Below, piece by piece: positions 8,613 to 17,183 of a DNA stretch of 64,000 nucleotides. The notes beneath the pieces were generated by a model. That model saw only the letters and a program-made list of their open reading frames with translations, searched no databases and was not told the DNA's origin. Position 1 is the first letter of the stretch. Each line of letters starts with the position of its first letter. Origin of the DNA: Stutzerimonas stutzeri (GTDB lineage: Bacteria; Pseudomonadota; Gammaproteobacteria; Pseudomonadales; Pseudomonadaceae). The stretch covers positions 4,294,001 through 4,358,000 of the forward strand of contig NZ_CP046902.1 of assembly GCF_009789555.1 (NCBI RefSeq), written 5' to 3'. Made by a program: the position numbers and the translations under genes.

Positions 8613-9295
8613 AGCCAGACAGCCTGCCACCGCGCCCCTCGGCCCAGGCCCCTGATCGAGTGTCAGCGCCACGCCTGGCCCCATCCGCGCGGGCGCACCT
8701 GATCATCTGCGAGCATTGCGATTCGGTGTATCGCCGCGCGCCACTGGCCCGCCGCCAGACGGCCCATTGCCTGCGTTGCGGCGCGCTGCTGGAACGCGCG
8801 CGGCTGCTCGATGCCGACCAGCTGCTGGCGCTCACGCTGGCCGCGGCGATCCTCTTTCTGTTCGCCAATGCGTTCCCCATCATGCAGATAGGCCTGCAAG
8901 GACTCAGTAACGAGGCGACGCTCTGGGGGACGGTCGAGGCATTGGCTCACGGCCGGATCACACCCATCGCCCTGGTCGCCGGCCTGAGCATCATTTTCGC
9001 GCCAGCGCTGCAAATCATCCTGCTGGCGTGGGTGCTGGTGCACGCGCGCAATGGCCAGATCGCGCCGGGCTTCTGTGCCTGCATGCGCGCGCTGGAGCAC
9101 CTGCGCCCCTGGAGCATGCTCGAGGTCTGCCTGCTGGGGATACTCGTCGCCATCATCAAGCTAGGCGGCATGGTCGATGTGCATCCGGGAATCGGACTCT
9201 GGGCGATGGCGATACTGACCATTCTGATCCTGCTGATCGCCGGCCGCGACGTGCGCGACGGCCTGTGGGACGACCTCGGCGTATCGGCACGATGA
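8609..9295 (+). CDS. PqiA-type inner-membrane protein, first of two
   Basis: About 228 residues. It has an N-terminal zinc-ribbon-like motif (CEHCDSVYRR ... CLRCGALL) followed by about four membrane helices, including AAAILFLFANAFPIMQIGL, typical of a single PqiA/LetA domain. PqiA is the inner-membrane partner of the MCE protein PqiB in lipid trafficking between membranes. The start is uncertain: TTG at 8609 overlaps the previous stop as TTGA and has GAGTGG upstream; GTG codons at 8555 and 8600 are alternatives that would overlap the previous gene more. Its stop overlaps the next gene as ATGA. E. coli PqiA carries two such domains in one chain; here they are split. Confidence 0.85.
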   Translation: MKPDSLPPRPSAQAPDRVSAPRLAPSARAHLIICEHCDSVYRRAPLARRQTAHCLRCGALLERARLLDADQLLALTLAAAILFLFANAFPIMQIGLQGLSNEATLWGTVEALAHGRITPIALVAGLSIIFAPALQIILLAWVLVHARNGQIAPGFCACMRALEHLRPWSMLEVCLLGILVAIIKLGGMVDVHPGIGLWAMAILTILILLIAGRDVRDGLWDDLGVSAR

Positions 9296-9909
9296 CGCCG
9301 CCTCCCTATGCCTCGGAGCTGGGCCTGCAGCTTTGTCATGACTGCGGTCTGGCGTGCCGTTTGGAAGATCGCGAGTGCCCACGCTGCGAATCGCCGCTGC
9401 ACCGGCGCAAACCGAACAGCCTGGGGCGCACCTGGGCATTGCTGGTGGCCGCACTGATTCTCTACGTACCGGCGAACCTGGTGCCGGTGATGTATACCGA
9501 CATGTTCGGCAGCGGCAGCGAGAACACCATTCTGAGCGGCGTGGTCGAGTTCTGGAAGGAAGGCTCCTGGGACATTGCGCTGCTGATCTTCATCGCCAGC
9601 GTCGGGGTGCCATGCATGAAGTTCTTCGTGCTCGGCATGCTGCTGATCAGCACCCAGCGCCGTAGCCGCTGGGCCATGCGCGAACGCGCAAGGTTGTACC
9701 GCTTCATCGAAACCATCGGCTACTGGTCGATGCTGGACGTCCTCGTCGTCGCGCTGGTGGCCGCACTGGTGCAGTTCCGCGCACTGAGCACCATCGAGCC
9801 ACGCCTGGGCATTCTATTCTTCGGCCTGGTCGTGGTGCTGACGATGATGGCTTCGATGAGCTTCGATCCGCGATTGATCTGGGATGCAGAGAAAGACGAT
9901 GTCAGATAA
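9292..9909 (+). CDS. PqiA-type inner-membrane protein, second of two
   Basis: 205 residues with a zinc-ribbon motif (CHDCGLACRLEDRECPRC, residues 15-32) and four predicted membrane helices from residue 45, including LYVPANLVPVMYTDMFG, the family hallmark. It corresponds to the second half of a two-domain PqiA. ATG at 9292 overlaps the upstream TGA. The frame is open further upstream but that part is a shadow of the previous gene. The 3' end overlaps pqiB by 11 bases, suggesting translational coupling of the whole set. Confidence 0.88.
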   Translation: MTPPPYASELGLQLCHDCGLACRLEDRECPRCESPLHRRKPNSLGRTWALLVAALILYVPANLVPVMYTDMFGSGSENTILSGVVEFWKEGSWDIALLIFIASVGVPCMKFFVLGMLLISTQRRSRWAMRERARLYRFIETIGYWSMLDVLVVALVAALVQFRALSTIEPRLGILFFGLVVVLTMMASMSFDPRLIWDAEKDDVR

Positions 9910-11575
9910 CCCCCATCACCCTGAATCACCCGCCGGCACGCCTGAGATCAGGCAACGGCGTTTCCGCGTCTCCCTGGTATGGCTGGTTCCGATCGCCGCC
10001 GCGCTGGTGGGTTTCTCCATGGTCATGCAGAGCTGGCTGTCCGCTGGCCCGCAGATCACCGTGAGTTTCGAGACAGCTGAAGGACTCGAAGCCAACAAGA
10101 CCCAGGTCAAATACAAGAACGTGGTGATCGGACAGGTCACCGCGATTGCCCTCAGCGAGGATCACACCCGCGTCATCGCCACGGTGGAGCTTGATCAGCA
10201 CGCCGAGCCGTTCACCCGCGAAGACACCAAGTTCTGGGTGGTGCGTCCACGCATTGGTGCCAGCGGCGTGTCCGGGGTCGACACCCTGCTGTCCGGCGCC
10301 TTCATCGGTGCGGATGCTGGCCGCGCAGAAGAAACGCGACGCGATTTCGTCGGTCTGGAAGCGCCCCCGCCCGTGACGTTCGGCGCCGAAGGCAAGCAGT
10401 TCACGCTGCGCACCGATGACCTGGGCTCGCTCGGCATCGGCTCGCCGCTGTACTTCCGCCGCATTCAGGTCGGCCAGGTGATTTCCTTCAAGCTTGCCGA
10501 TGACGGCAAGGGCGTCCAGGTCCAGGTATTCGTCAACGCCCCGTACGATCAATTCGTCACCGACGACACGCGCTTCTGGAATGCCAGTGGCGTCGACGTA
10601 TCCATCGCCGCCGATGGCCTGCGCGTCAACACCGAATCACTGTCAGCCATACTCGCTGGCGGCATCGCGTTCCGCGCACCCAGCTACAGCCCCGACGCTC
10701 GACCGGCCGCGCAGGACAGCGAGTTCTCACTGTTTCCCGATGCGCGCCAGGCGATGGCGCCGGCCGATGGCCCCGCGCACTACGTGCAGATGCGCTTCGA
10801 CCAGACCTTGCGTGGTCTGAACGTCGATGCGCCAGTAGAGTTCCTCGGTGTACCGGTCGGGCGCGTGGTATCGGTCAAGCTCGACTACGACGAGCGAAAC
10901 AAGAGCTTTCCCGTAGTGGTGGGCGCGGTGATTTTCCCGAATCGCCTGGGCGCCGCGCACGACAAACTCACCCAGACGCTCGGCGGCGATAGCGATCAGC
11001 ACACTGCCCGCCTCATGCGGATTTTCGTGGAACGAGGGCTGAGGGCGCAGGCACGAACGGGCAACCTGCTGACCGGCCAACTGTACGTTTCGCTGGACTT
11101 CGATCCACGAGCGCCCAAGGTCGCCTTCGACCCGAACGCCCGCCCGATGCTCATCCCCACCATAGCCGGCAGTTTCGACAAACTGCAGGAACAGCTGCAG
11201 GCCATGGTCGACAAACTCAGCAAGCTGCCCATCGAAGCGCTGGCCGAGAACCTCAACGGCAGTCTCGGCGAGCTGCGCCAGACCCTGAAGCAGGTCAACG
11301 GCGAGGTGCTTCCGCAGCTCCAGCGGACCCTGGAGCAATCGGAACAGACCTTGCAGAACGCCAGCCAGACGCTGGCCGAAGACTCGCCGCAACGTCAGCA
11401 GTTGGGCGATACCCTCGACGAAGTCCAGCGCGCGGTTCGCTCGGTGCGCACCCTTTCCGATTATCTCGGGCGCCACCCGGAATCGCTGATCCGCGGGCGC
11501 AGCGGCGATGAAACACCGGGCACCTACAAAGGCCAAGCCAAGTCCCGCGCACTGAATCCGGAGCCCCAGCCATGA
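9899..11575 (+). CDS. pqiB: PqiB-type MCE (MlaD-family) intermembrane transport protein
   Basis: A 558-residue protein with one N-terminal membrane anchor (about residues 20-42) and three MCE domains. Each opens with a pattern such as ITVSFETAEGLEANKTQVKYKNV (about 50), VTFGAEGKQFTLRTDDLGSLGIGSPLYFRRIQVG (about 160) and VQMRFDQTLRGLNVDAPVEFLGVPVG (about 295). A C-terminal coiled-coil region follows (about 425-530). In E. coli PqiB these hexameric rings plus the coiled coil form a channel spanning the periplasm for lipid movement. Length and architecture match. The ATG at 9899 is chosen; an upstream ATG at 9884 gives five extra residues. Confidence 0.93.
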   Translation: MSDNPHHPESPAGTPEIRQRRFRVSLVWLVPIAAALVGFSMVMQSWLSAGPQITVSFETAEGLEANKTQVKYKNVVIGQVTAIALSEDHTRVIATVELDQHAEPFTREDTKFWVVRPRIGASGVSGVDTLLSGAFIGADAGRAEETRRDFVGLEAPPPVTFGAEGKQFTLRTDDLGSLGIGSPLYFRRIQVGQVISFKLADDGKGVQVQVFVNAPYDQFVTDDTRFWNASGVDVSIAADGLRVNTESLSAILAGGIAFRAPSYSPDARPAAQDSEFSLFPDARQAMAPADGPAHYVQMRFDQTLRGLNVDAPVEFLGVPVGRVVSVKLDYDERNKSFPVVVGAVIFPNRLGAAHDKLTQTLGGDSDQHTARLMRIFVERGLRAQARTGNLLTGQLYVSLDFDPRAPKVAFDPNARPMLIPTIAGSFDKLQEQLQAMVDKLSKLPIEALAENLNGSLGELRQTLKQVNGEVLPQLQRTLEQSEQTLQNASQTLAEDSPQRQQLGDTLDEVQRAVRSVRTLSDYLGRHPESLIRGRSGDETPGTYKGQAKSRALNPEPQP

Positions 11576-12186
11576 CCCTGCGTCCGTTTTTGCTCATGCT
11601 TTGCAGCGCGCTGATCCTGAGCGCCTGCAGCGCGACACCGACTCGATACCACACGCTCATCGCGGCCCAGCCGGGGGCGCCGGAAACGGTCGAGCCCGCC
11701 CGGTTCCAGCTCAAGGTGCTGCCTGTGCGCATCCCGGTCCAGGCCGATCAACCCAGCCTGGTGGTCCGTGAAAGCGATGGGCGCCTGGCCATCCTGGAGA
11801 CGGCACTCTGGGCGTCGCCGCCCGCCGACGAGTTCCACGACGCGCTGGCCATCGAGCTGGAACAGCGCCTCGGCGTACGTGACCTGGCAGGCCTGCCGGG
11901 CCGATCGGGCGCACCGGTGGTGAGCCTGCGCACCGACATCCGCCGCTTCGACTCGCTGCCTGGACTGCATGCGGCGGTGGACGTCGTGTGGAGCCTGGAA
12001 CTGAGCGAGCGCGGCCGGGAAAACCGGACGCTGACCTGTGCCAGCGTGATCCACGAACAGGCCGGCGTCGAACTCGACAGTCTGGTACTGGCCCATCAGC
12101 GCGCCATCGCCGGGCTCGCCGATACGATTGCCCGGACCGCCCGGAACTGGGCGGAGAATCCGCGTGGCGACTGCCCGGCGCCGTAG
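11572..12186 (+). CDS. pqiC: PqiC-type ABC-transport auxiliary lipoprotein
   Basis: A 204-residue protein with a type II signal peptide and lipobox LSAC (Cys near residue 20), so an outer-membrane lipoprotein facing the periplasm. The domain is the PqiC/YmbA auxiliary family (TRYHTL near the start, VKVLPVRIPVQADQPSLVVR). It is proposed to dock the tip of the PqiB tunnel at the outer membrane. ATG overlaps the pqiB stop as ATGA. It is the last gene of the clsC-like/pqi operon; pyrC follows after 144 bases. Confidence 0.88.
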   Translation: MTLRPFLLMLCSALILSACSATPTRYHTLIAAQPGAPETVEPARFQLKVLPVRIPVQADQPSLVVRESDGRLAILETALWASPPADEFHDALAIELEQRLGVRDLAGLPGRSGAPVVSLRTDIRRFDSLPGLHAAVDVVWSLELSERGRENRTLTCASVIHEQAGVELDSLVLAHQRAIAGLADTIARTARNWAENPRGDCPAP

Positions 12187-12330
12187 CGGTTCGGACCTAC
12201 CCACCCGTGCGGTCCCGACCACGCGCGGGTGCCCGGCACCGCCAGCCGGCGCCTATCGACTTCGGGGCTGAGGCGAGCCACGGATTTTTCCGGTAGCATC
12301 TGCGCACGTTTTACCCGCCTGGAAATCTGC

Positions 12331-13374
12331 ATGTCTGACCGACTGACCCTACTGCGCCCCGACGATTGGCATATTCACCTGCGCGACGGTGCCGCATTGC
12401 CGTACACCGTGGCGGACGCCGCGCGCCAGTTCGCGCGCGCCATCATCATGCCGAACCTGGTTCCGCCCGTTCGCAATGCCTCGGAGGCACAGGCTTACCG
12501 CCAGCGAATTCTCGCCGCTCGCCCAGCCGGGAGCGTCTTCGAGCCATTGATGGTGCTCTATCTCACGGATGGCACCCAACCCGACGACATCCGCGCGGCC
12601 AAGGCCAGCGGCTATGTATATGCGGCCAAGCTTTATCCGGCCGGTGCGACCACCAATTCGGCGTCCGGCGTGACCCGCATCGACAATATCTTCCCGGTCC
12701 TGGAAACCATGGCCGAAGTGGGCCTGCCGCTGTTGGTCCACGGCGAAGTGACCCGCTCCGAGATCGACATCTTCGACCGCGAAAAATACTTCATCGACGA
12801 ACAACTGAGCCGGGTCACCGAGCGCTTTCCGACCCTCAAGGTGGTGTTCGAGCACATCACCACCCGCGATGCGGTGCAGTTCGTCGAAGCGGCTGGCAGT
12901 AACGTCGGCGCGACGATCACCGCCCATCACCTGCTCTACAACCGCAATCACATGCTGGTTGGCGGTATTCGCCCGCACTTCTTCTGTTTGCCGATCCTCA
13001 AGCGCAACGTCCATCAGGAAGCCCTGCTCGATGCGGCGACCGGCGGCAGCCCTAAGTTCTTCCTTGGCACAGACTCCGCACCGCATGCCCAGCACGCCAA
13101 GGAAAACGCCTGTGGCTGTGCCGGCTGCTATACGGCCTTCGCGGCGATCGAGCTGTACGCCGAAGCCTTCGAACAGCGCAACGCACTGGATCGCCTGGAA
13201 GCCTTCGCCAGCCACTTCGGCGCCGACTTCTATGGCCTGCCGCGCAACACCGAGCAGATCACCCTGGTGCGCGAATCCTGGAGCGTGCCGGCCAACCTGC
13301 CGTTCGGCGAGCACAACCTGGTGCCCATTCGCGCCGGTGAAACCCTGCAATGGCGGCTGGAGACACGCGCATGA
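12331..13374 (+). CDS. pyrC: Dihydroorotase
   Basis: A 347-residue zinc amidohydrolase of de novo pyrimidine synthesis that interconverts carbamoyl-aspartate and dihydroorotate. The metal-binding His pair is at 14 and 16 (DDWHIHLRDG). The carbamylated Lys is in YAAKLYPAG. Further His are in LLVHGEVT and FEHITT, and the catalytic Asp is in GTDSAPH. It is the class II short form found in gamma-proteobacteria. An in-frame upstream ATG at 12229 is rejected because the family length starts at MSDRLTLLRPDDWH. It overlaps rnt as ATGA. Confidence 0.97.
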   Translation: MSDRLTLLRPDDWHIHLRDGAALPYTVADAARQFARAIIMPNLVPPVRNASEAQAYRQRILAARPAGSVFEPLMVLYLTDGTQPDDIRAAKASGYVYAAKLYPAGATTNSASGVTRIDNIFPVLETMAEVGLPLLVHGEVTRSEIDIFDREKYFIDEQLSRVTERFPTLKVVFEHITTRDAVQFVEAAGSNVGATITAHHLLYNRNHMLVGGIRPHFFCLPILKRNVHQEALLDAATGGSPKFFLGTDSAPHAQHAKENACGCAGCYTAFAAIELYAEAFEQRNALDRLEAFASHFGADFYGLPRNTEQITLVRESWSVPANLPFGEHNLVPIRAGETLQWRLETRA

Positions 13375-14045
13375 GTGACGAGCAATTCGACGAGGAGCTC
13401 GAAGGCAATCTCCCCGGCAAGCCGCGCTCACCCATGGCCAGGCGCTTCCGGGGCTTCCTGCCGGTGGTGGTTGACGTCGAGTGTGGTGGATTCAACTGCG
13501 CCACCGACGCGCTGCTGGAAATTGCCGCCGTAACCATCGGGATGGATGAACAAGGACTGCTCTACCCGCAGGACACGCTGTTTTTCCGCGTCGAACCCTT
13601 CGCCGGCGCCAATATCGAGGCGGCCGCGCTGGAATTCACCGGCATCAAGCTCGACCACCCGCTGCGTATGGCCGTCCCCGAGTCGCAGGCACTGAACGAG
13701 ATCATCCGCAGCGTGCGCAAGGCGGTCAAATCGGCCGGCTGCAAGCGTGCCATCCTGGTCGGCCACAACAGCAGCTTCGACCTCGGTTTCCTCAATGCGG
13801 CAATGGCCCGCTGCGACATCAAGCGAAACCCCTTCCACCCCTTCTCCAGTTTCGATACCGCCACCCTTGCCGGCCTCGCCTACGGCCAGACGGTCCTGGC
13901 CAAGGCGTGCCAGGCCGCGGGTATCGATTTTGACGGACGCGAAGCCCATTCGGCCCGCTACGACACGGAGAAAACCGCCGAGCTGTTCTGCGGCATCGTC
14001 AATCGCTGGAAGGAAATGGGCGGCTGGGAAGAATTCGACGAGTGA
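13371..14045 (+). CDS. rnt: Ribonuclease T
   Basis: A 224-residue DEDD-family 3'-5' exoribonuclease that trims tRNA and other stable RNA 3' ends. The catalytic residues lie in VDVECGGF (about residues 26-33, Asp and Glu), VGHNSSFDLGFL (Asp, about 130) and HSARYDTEKT (His and Asp, about 190). It is slightly longer than the 215-residue E. coli protein because of an acidic N-terminus, as in other pseudomonads. The start overlaps the pyrC stop. It is convergent with the large dehydrogenase downstream, with 101 bases between them. Confidence 0.97.
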   Translation: MSDEQFDEELEGNLPGKPRSPMARRFRGFLPVVVDVECGGFNCATDALLEIAAVTIGMDEQGLLYPQDTLFFRVEPFAGANIEAAALEFTGIKLDHPLRMAVPESQALNEIIRSVRKAVKSAGCKRAILVGHNSSFDLGFLNAAMARCDIKRNPFHPFSSFDTATLAGLAYGQTVLAKACQAAGIDFDGREAHSARYDTEKTAELFCGIVNRWKEMGGWEEFDE

Positions 14046-14146
14046 GTCGACCATCGACCGGCTGATGGCCCTCGGGGCCAACGGCCGGCCCATCGCCTGG
14101 CCAGCGCATAACGCGCCGGTATCCAGCGCGCTATGCAGTCGTTCCC

Positions 14147-17146
14147 TCAGGCCAGCGCCTGCTCCAGCACCCTCGCCACGTGGAGGGCCTCACGCTGCGC
14201 GCCATCGTGAATCTGGTGGCGACAACTGGTACCGTCGGCAACGATCAAGTCGTGCGCTTGCGCCTGCCGCACCGCTGGCAATAGCGCCAGCTCGGCCATC
14301 TGCATCGAAGCGTCGTAGTGTTCACGTTCGTAACCGAAGCTGCCGGCCATTCCGCAGCAGGAGGTTTCAATCGTCCTGACCTCAAGCCCAGGTATCCAGC
14401 GCAACACCTGCTCCACGGGTCGCAGCGCATCGAATGCCTTCTGATGGCAATGTCCGTGCAACAGCGCCCTCGGCGTATCCAGCGCTTTGAGCTTGAGTTG
14501 CAGATCGCCTGCAGCCTGTTCCCTGACCAGAAACTCCTCGAACAGAAAGGACGCCTTCGACAACGACTTGGCCTGCTCGCCATACCCGTAGCGCAGGAAT
14601 TCGTCGCGCATCGTCAGCAAGCACGAAGGCTCGAGCCCGACGATGCTCACGCCACGCTCGACGTAGGGCAACAGATGATCGAGGGTTCGCCGGGCCTCCT
14701 CCTTGGCCTTGTCGACTTGCCCGGAAGCGAGATAGGTGCGCCCGCAGCATAATGGCCGCTGCCGGGGCGCCTGGTTGAAGTGGACCCGATATCCCGCGGC
14801 TTCGAGCACACGACAGGCCGCTCGCGCATTCTCGGGCTCCATGTAGTTGTTGAAGGTATCGACGAACAGCAGGACTTCTTTCGTATGGGTGGCGCGACTT
14901 GCCGGTGCGGTCGCCAGGAAGTCGCCAGCAAAGCGCGGTAGAGCGCGTTGTCCGGCCAACCCGAGAGCCTGTTTGAGCCATTGCGACAACAGTGGGATGC
15001 GGTCCACGGCCCCCGTCACGCCGGCCAGGCGGCGGGCATAGGGCGCGTAGCGCGGCATTTCGGCTACCAGGCGCTCGCGCAGCGCCAGCGGATGGGTTTT
15101 GGCCCAGGCGGCGCGCGCCTCGATCTTCATCTTCGCCATGTCGACCCCGGTCGGGCATTCGCGCTTGCAGCCCTTGCAGGACACACACAGATCGAGCGCG
15201 GCCTTGACATCCTCGCTGGCCAGTCCATCCGGGCCCAACTGGCCCGAGAGCGCCAGCCGCAGCGTATTGGCGCGTCCCCGGGTCAGGTGCTGCTCGTTGC
15301 GCGTCGCCCGGTAGCTCGGGCACATGGTGCCAGCGTCGAACTTGCGACAATGGCCGTTGTTGTTGCACATCTCCACAGCACCGATGAGCCCACCCGTCGG
15401 GTCGGCGCCACTGCCGGGCGCGCTCTGCTCGCCGGTCAGGGGATCGCGCAGCACGTTCCAGTCCGACCAGTCGAGCACCGGCGTCACCGGGATCGGCTGG
15501 TAGGTACGGGGGAAGCGGAAATAGCTGTGATCGTCCATGCGCGGGGTATCGACGATCTTGCCCGGATTGAGCAGGTTCTCCGGATCGAACAGCTGCTTGA
15601 TTTCCTTGAACGCCGCGTTGAGCTGCGGGCCGAATTGCCATGCGACCCACTCGCCCCGACACAGGCCATCGCCATGTTCGCCGGAAAAAGCGCCCTTGTA
15701 GGCGCGGACCAACGCGGAAGCCTCTTCGGCGATGGCGCGCATTTTCTGCGCGCCATCGCGACGCATATCGAGGATCGGGCGTACGTGCAGGGTGCCGACA
15801 CTGGCGTGGGCGTACCAGGTGCCTTCCGTGCCGTGCTTGTGAAACACCTCGGTGAGCTTGGCGGTGTACTCGGCCAGATGCTCCAGCGGCACCGCGCAGT
15901 CTTCGATGAAAGACACCGGTTTGCCGTCACCCTTCATGCTCATCATGATGTTCAGGCCGGCCTTGCGGACGTTCCACAGCGCCGTCTGCTCTGCAGTCTC
16001 GGTCATCCTGACGACGCTGCCAGGCAGGCCGAGGTCGCCCATCAGCTCGACAAGCCTGTCGAGCTGTCCATGCAGGTCCGCAACATCCTCGCCGGCGAAC
16101 TCAACCAGCAGCAAGGCCTCGGGCTGGCCAATCAGCGCCTTCTCGATCACCGGCCTGAACGATGGGTTTTCCATCGACAGATCGATCATCGTGCGATCGA
16201 CCAGTTCGACCGCCGTCGGGTCGAGCGTGACGATATGCTGGGTCAGGTCCATGGACTGGTAGAAGGTCGGGAAGTTGACCACGGCCAGGACCTTCTGCCG
16301 GGGCAGCGGCGCCAGCTTCAACCTGATCCGTCGACTGACGCCGAGCGTCCCCTCTGAGCCGATCAGCAGATGGGCCAGGTTGACCTGGCCAGTCGCGTCG
16401 TAAGCGCGCGGGTTCTGGCAGTCGAACAGGTCGAGGTTGTAGCCGCCCACGCGCCGCAACACCTTGGGATAGTGCTCGCGGATATTCGCGCGCTCGCGCT
16501 CGGCGATACGCTGCACCTCACGCGCAATCCGCTGCACCCGATCGCCTTCCGGCAACTCGTGCAGCAGACCGAAACGGGCTTCGCTGCCATCGGCCAGCAG
16601 CGCATCGATACCCAGTACGTTGTGCACCATGTTGCCGTAGCGGATCGAACGCGATCCGCACGAATTATTGCCGGCCATGCCTCCCAGTGTGCATTGGGCG
16701 GACGTCGACACATCCACCGGGAACCACAGGCCATGCGGCTTGAGCCAGCGATTCAAGTCATCGAGCACAACGCCCGGCTCGACCACCACAGTCAGCTTCT
16801 GCGGGTCGAACTCGACGATCTGGTTCAACCAGCGGCTGGTATCGACCACCAGGGCGTCGCCGACGGTCTGCCCGCACTGGCTGGTCCCGCCGCCGCGTGC
16901 CAGCAGCGGGACCTTGGCGTCCCGGGCGATATCCAGCGCGACCTGCAAGTCATGCTGGTGACGCGGGATGACCACGCCGACCGGGGTCACCTGATAGATC
17001 GAAGCGTCGGTGGCATAGCGGCCCCGCGATGCCGGATCGAACAGCACATCGCCTGCGATCTCGCGCCGCAGCCGCTCAGCCAGCGCCGAAACACGCTCTG
17101 ACGGCACGCTGCTCGTCGTTATTTTGGGTTCGGTAAACGAAGTCAT
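14147..17146 (-). CDS. FAD/Fe-S two-domain 2-hydroxyacid dehydrogenase (YdiJ-like)
   Basis: A 999-residue fusion. Residues 1-510 are a PCMH-type FAD-binding and FAD-oxidase C-terminal domain of the D-lactate/glycolate/D-2-hydroxyglutarate dehydrogenase family, with LLARGGGTSQCGQTVG and GGMAGNNSCGSRSIRYG. Around 625-670 is a ferredoxin-like region (CVSCKGCKRECPTG). The C-terminal 250 residues carry the CCG repeats of GlpC/heterodisulfide-reductase-type subunits (LCCGRTYLASG and TSCCGMAGSFGYE). The closest family I know is E. coli YdiJ, an FAD-linked 2-hydroxyacid (D-2-hydroxyglutarate) dehydrogenase of similar length. Start at 17146 has GGGAGG eight bases upstream. It is the last gene of the accessory catabolic block; the true substrate is unknown. 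Confidence 0.88.
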   Translation of the reverse strand: MTSFTEPKITTSSVPSERVSALAERLRREIAGDVLFDPASRGRYATDASIYQVTPVGVVIPRHQHDLQVALDIARDAKVPLLARGGGTSQCGQTVGDALVVDTSRWLNQIVEFDPQKLTVVVEPGVVLDDLNRWLKPHGLWFPVDVSTSAQCTLGGMAGNNSCGSRSIRYGNMVHNVLGIDALLADGSEARFGLLHELPEGDRVQRIAREVQRIAERERANIREHYPKVLRRVGGYNLDLFDCQNPRAYDATGQVNLAHLLIGSEGTLGVSRRIRLKLAPLPRQKVLAVVNFPTFYQSMDLTQHIVTLDPTAVELVDRTMIDLSMENPSFRPVIEKALIGQPEALLLVEFAGEDVADLHGQLDRLVELMGDLGLPGSVVRMTETAEQTALWNVRKAGLNIMMSMKGDGKPVSFIEDCAVPLEHLAEYTAKLTEVFHKHGTEGTWYAHASVGTLHVRPILDMRRDGAQKMRAIAEEASALVRAYKGAFSGEHGDGLCRGEWVAWQFGPQLNAAFKEIKQLFDPENLLNPGKIVDTPRMDDHSYFRFPRTYQPIPVTPVLDWSDWNVLRDPLTGEQSAPGSGADPTGGLIGAVEMCNNNGHCRKFDAGTMCPSYRATRNEQHLTRGRANTLRLALSGQLGPDGLASEDVKAALDLCVSCKGCKRECPTGVDMAKMKIEARAAWAKTHPLALRERLVAEMPRYAPYARRLAGVTGAVDRIPLLSQWLKQALGLAGQRALPRFAGDFLATAPASRATHTKEVLLFVDTFNNYMEPENARAACRVLEAAGYRVHFNQAPRQRPLCCGRTYLASGQVDKAKEEARRTLDHLLPYVERGVSIVGLEPSCLLTMRDEFLRYGYGEQAKSLSKASFLFEEFLVREQAAGDLQLKLKALDTPRALLHGHCHQKAFDALRPVEQVLRWIPGLEVRTIETSCCGMAGSFGYEREHYDASMQMAELALLPAVRQAQAHDLIVADGTSCRHQIHDGAQREALHVARVLEQALA

Positions 17147-17183
17147 CAGGACCTCCCATGTCTGCCGTCAAAAGGGGCTGCTG

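Noticed and set aside
14948..16357. Long plus-strand open frame (469 codons) opposite the FAD/Fe-S dehydrogenase gene
   Set aside because: It lies wholly antisense to a strongly supported gene, has a composition expected from high-GC third positions, and shows no domain or ribosome site.
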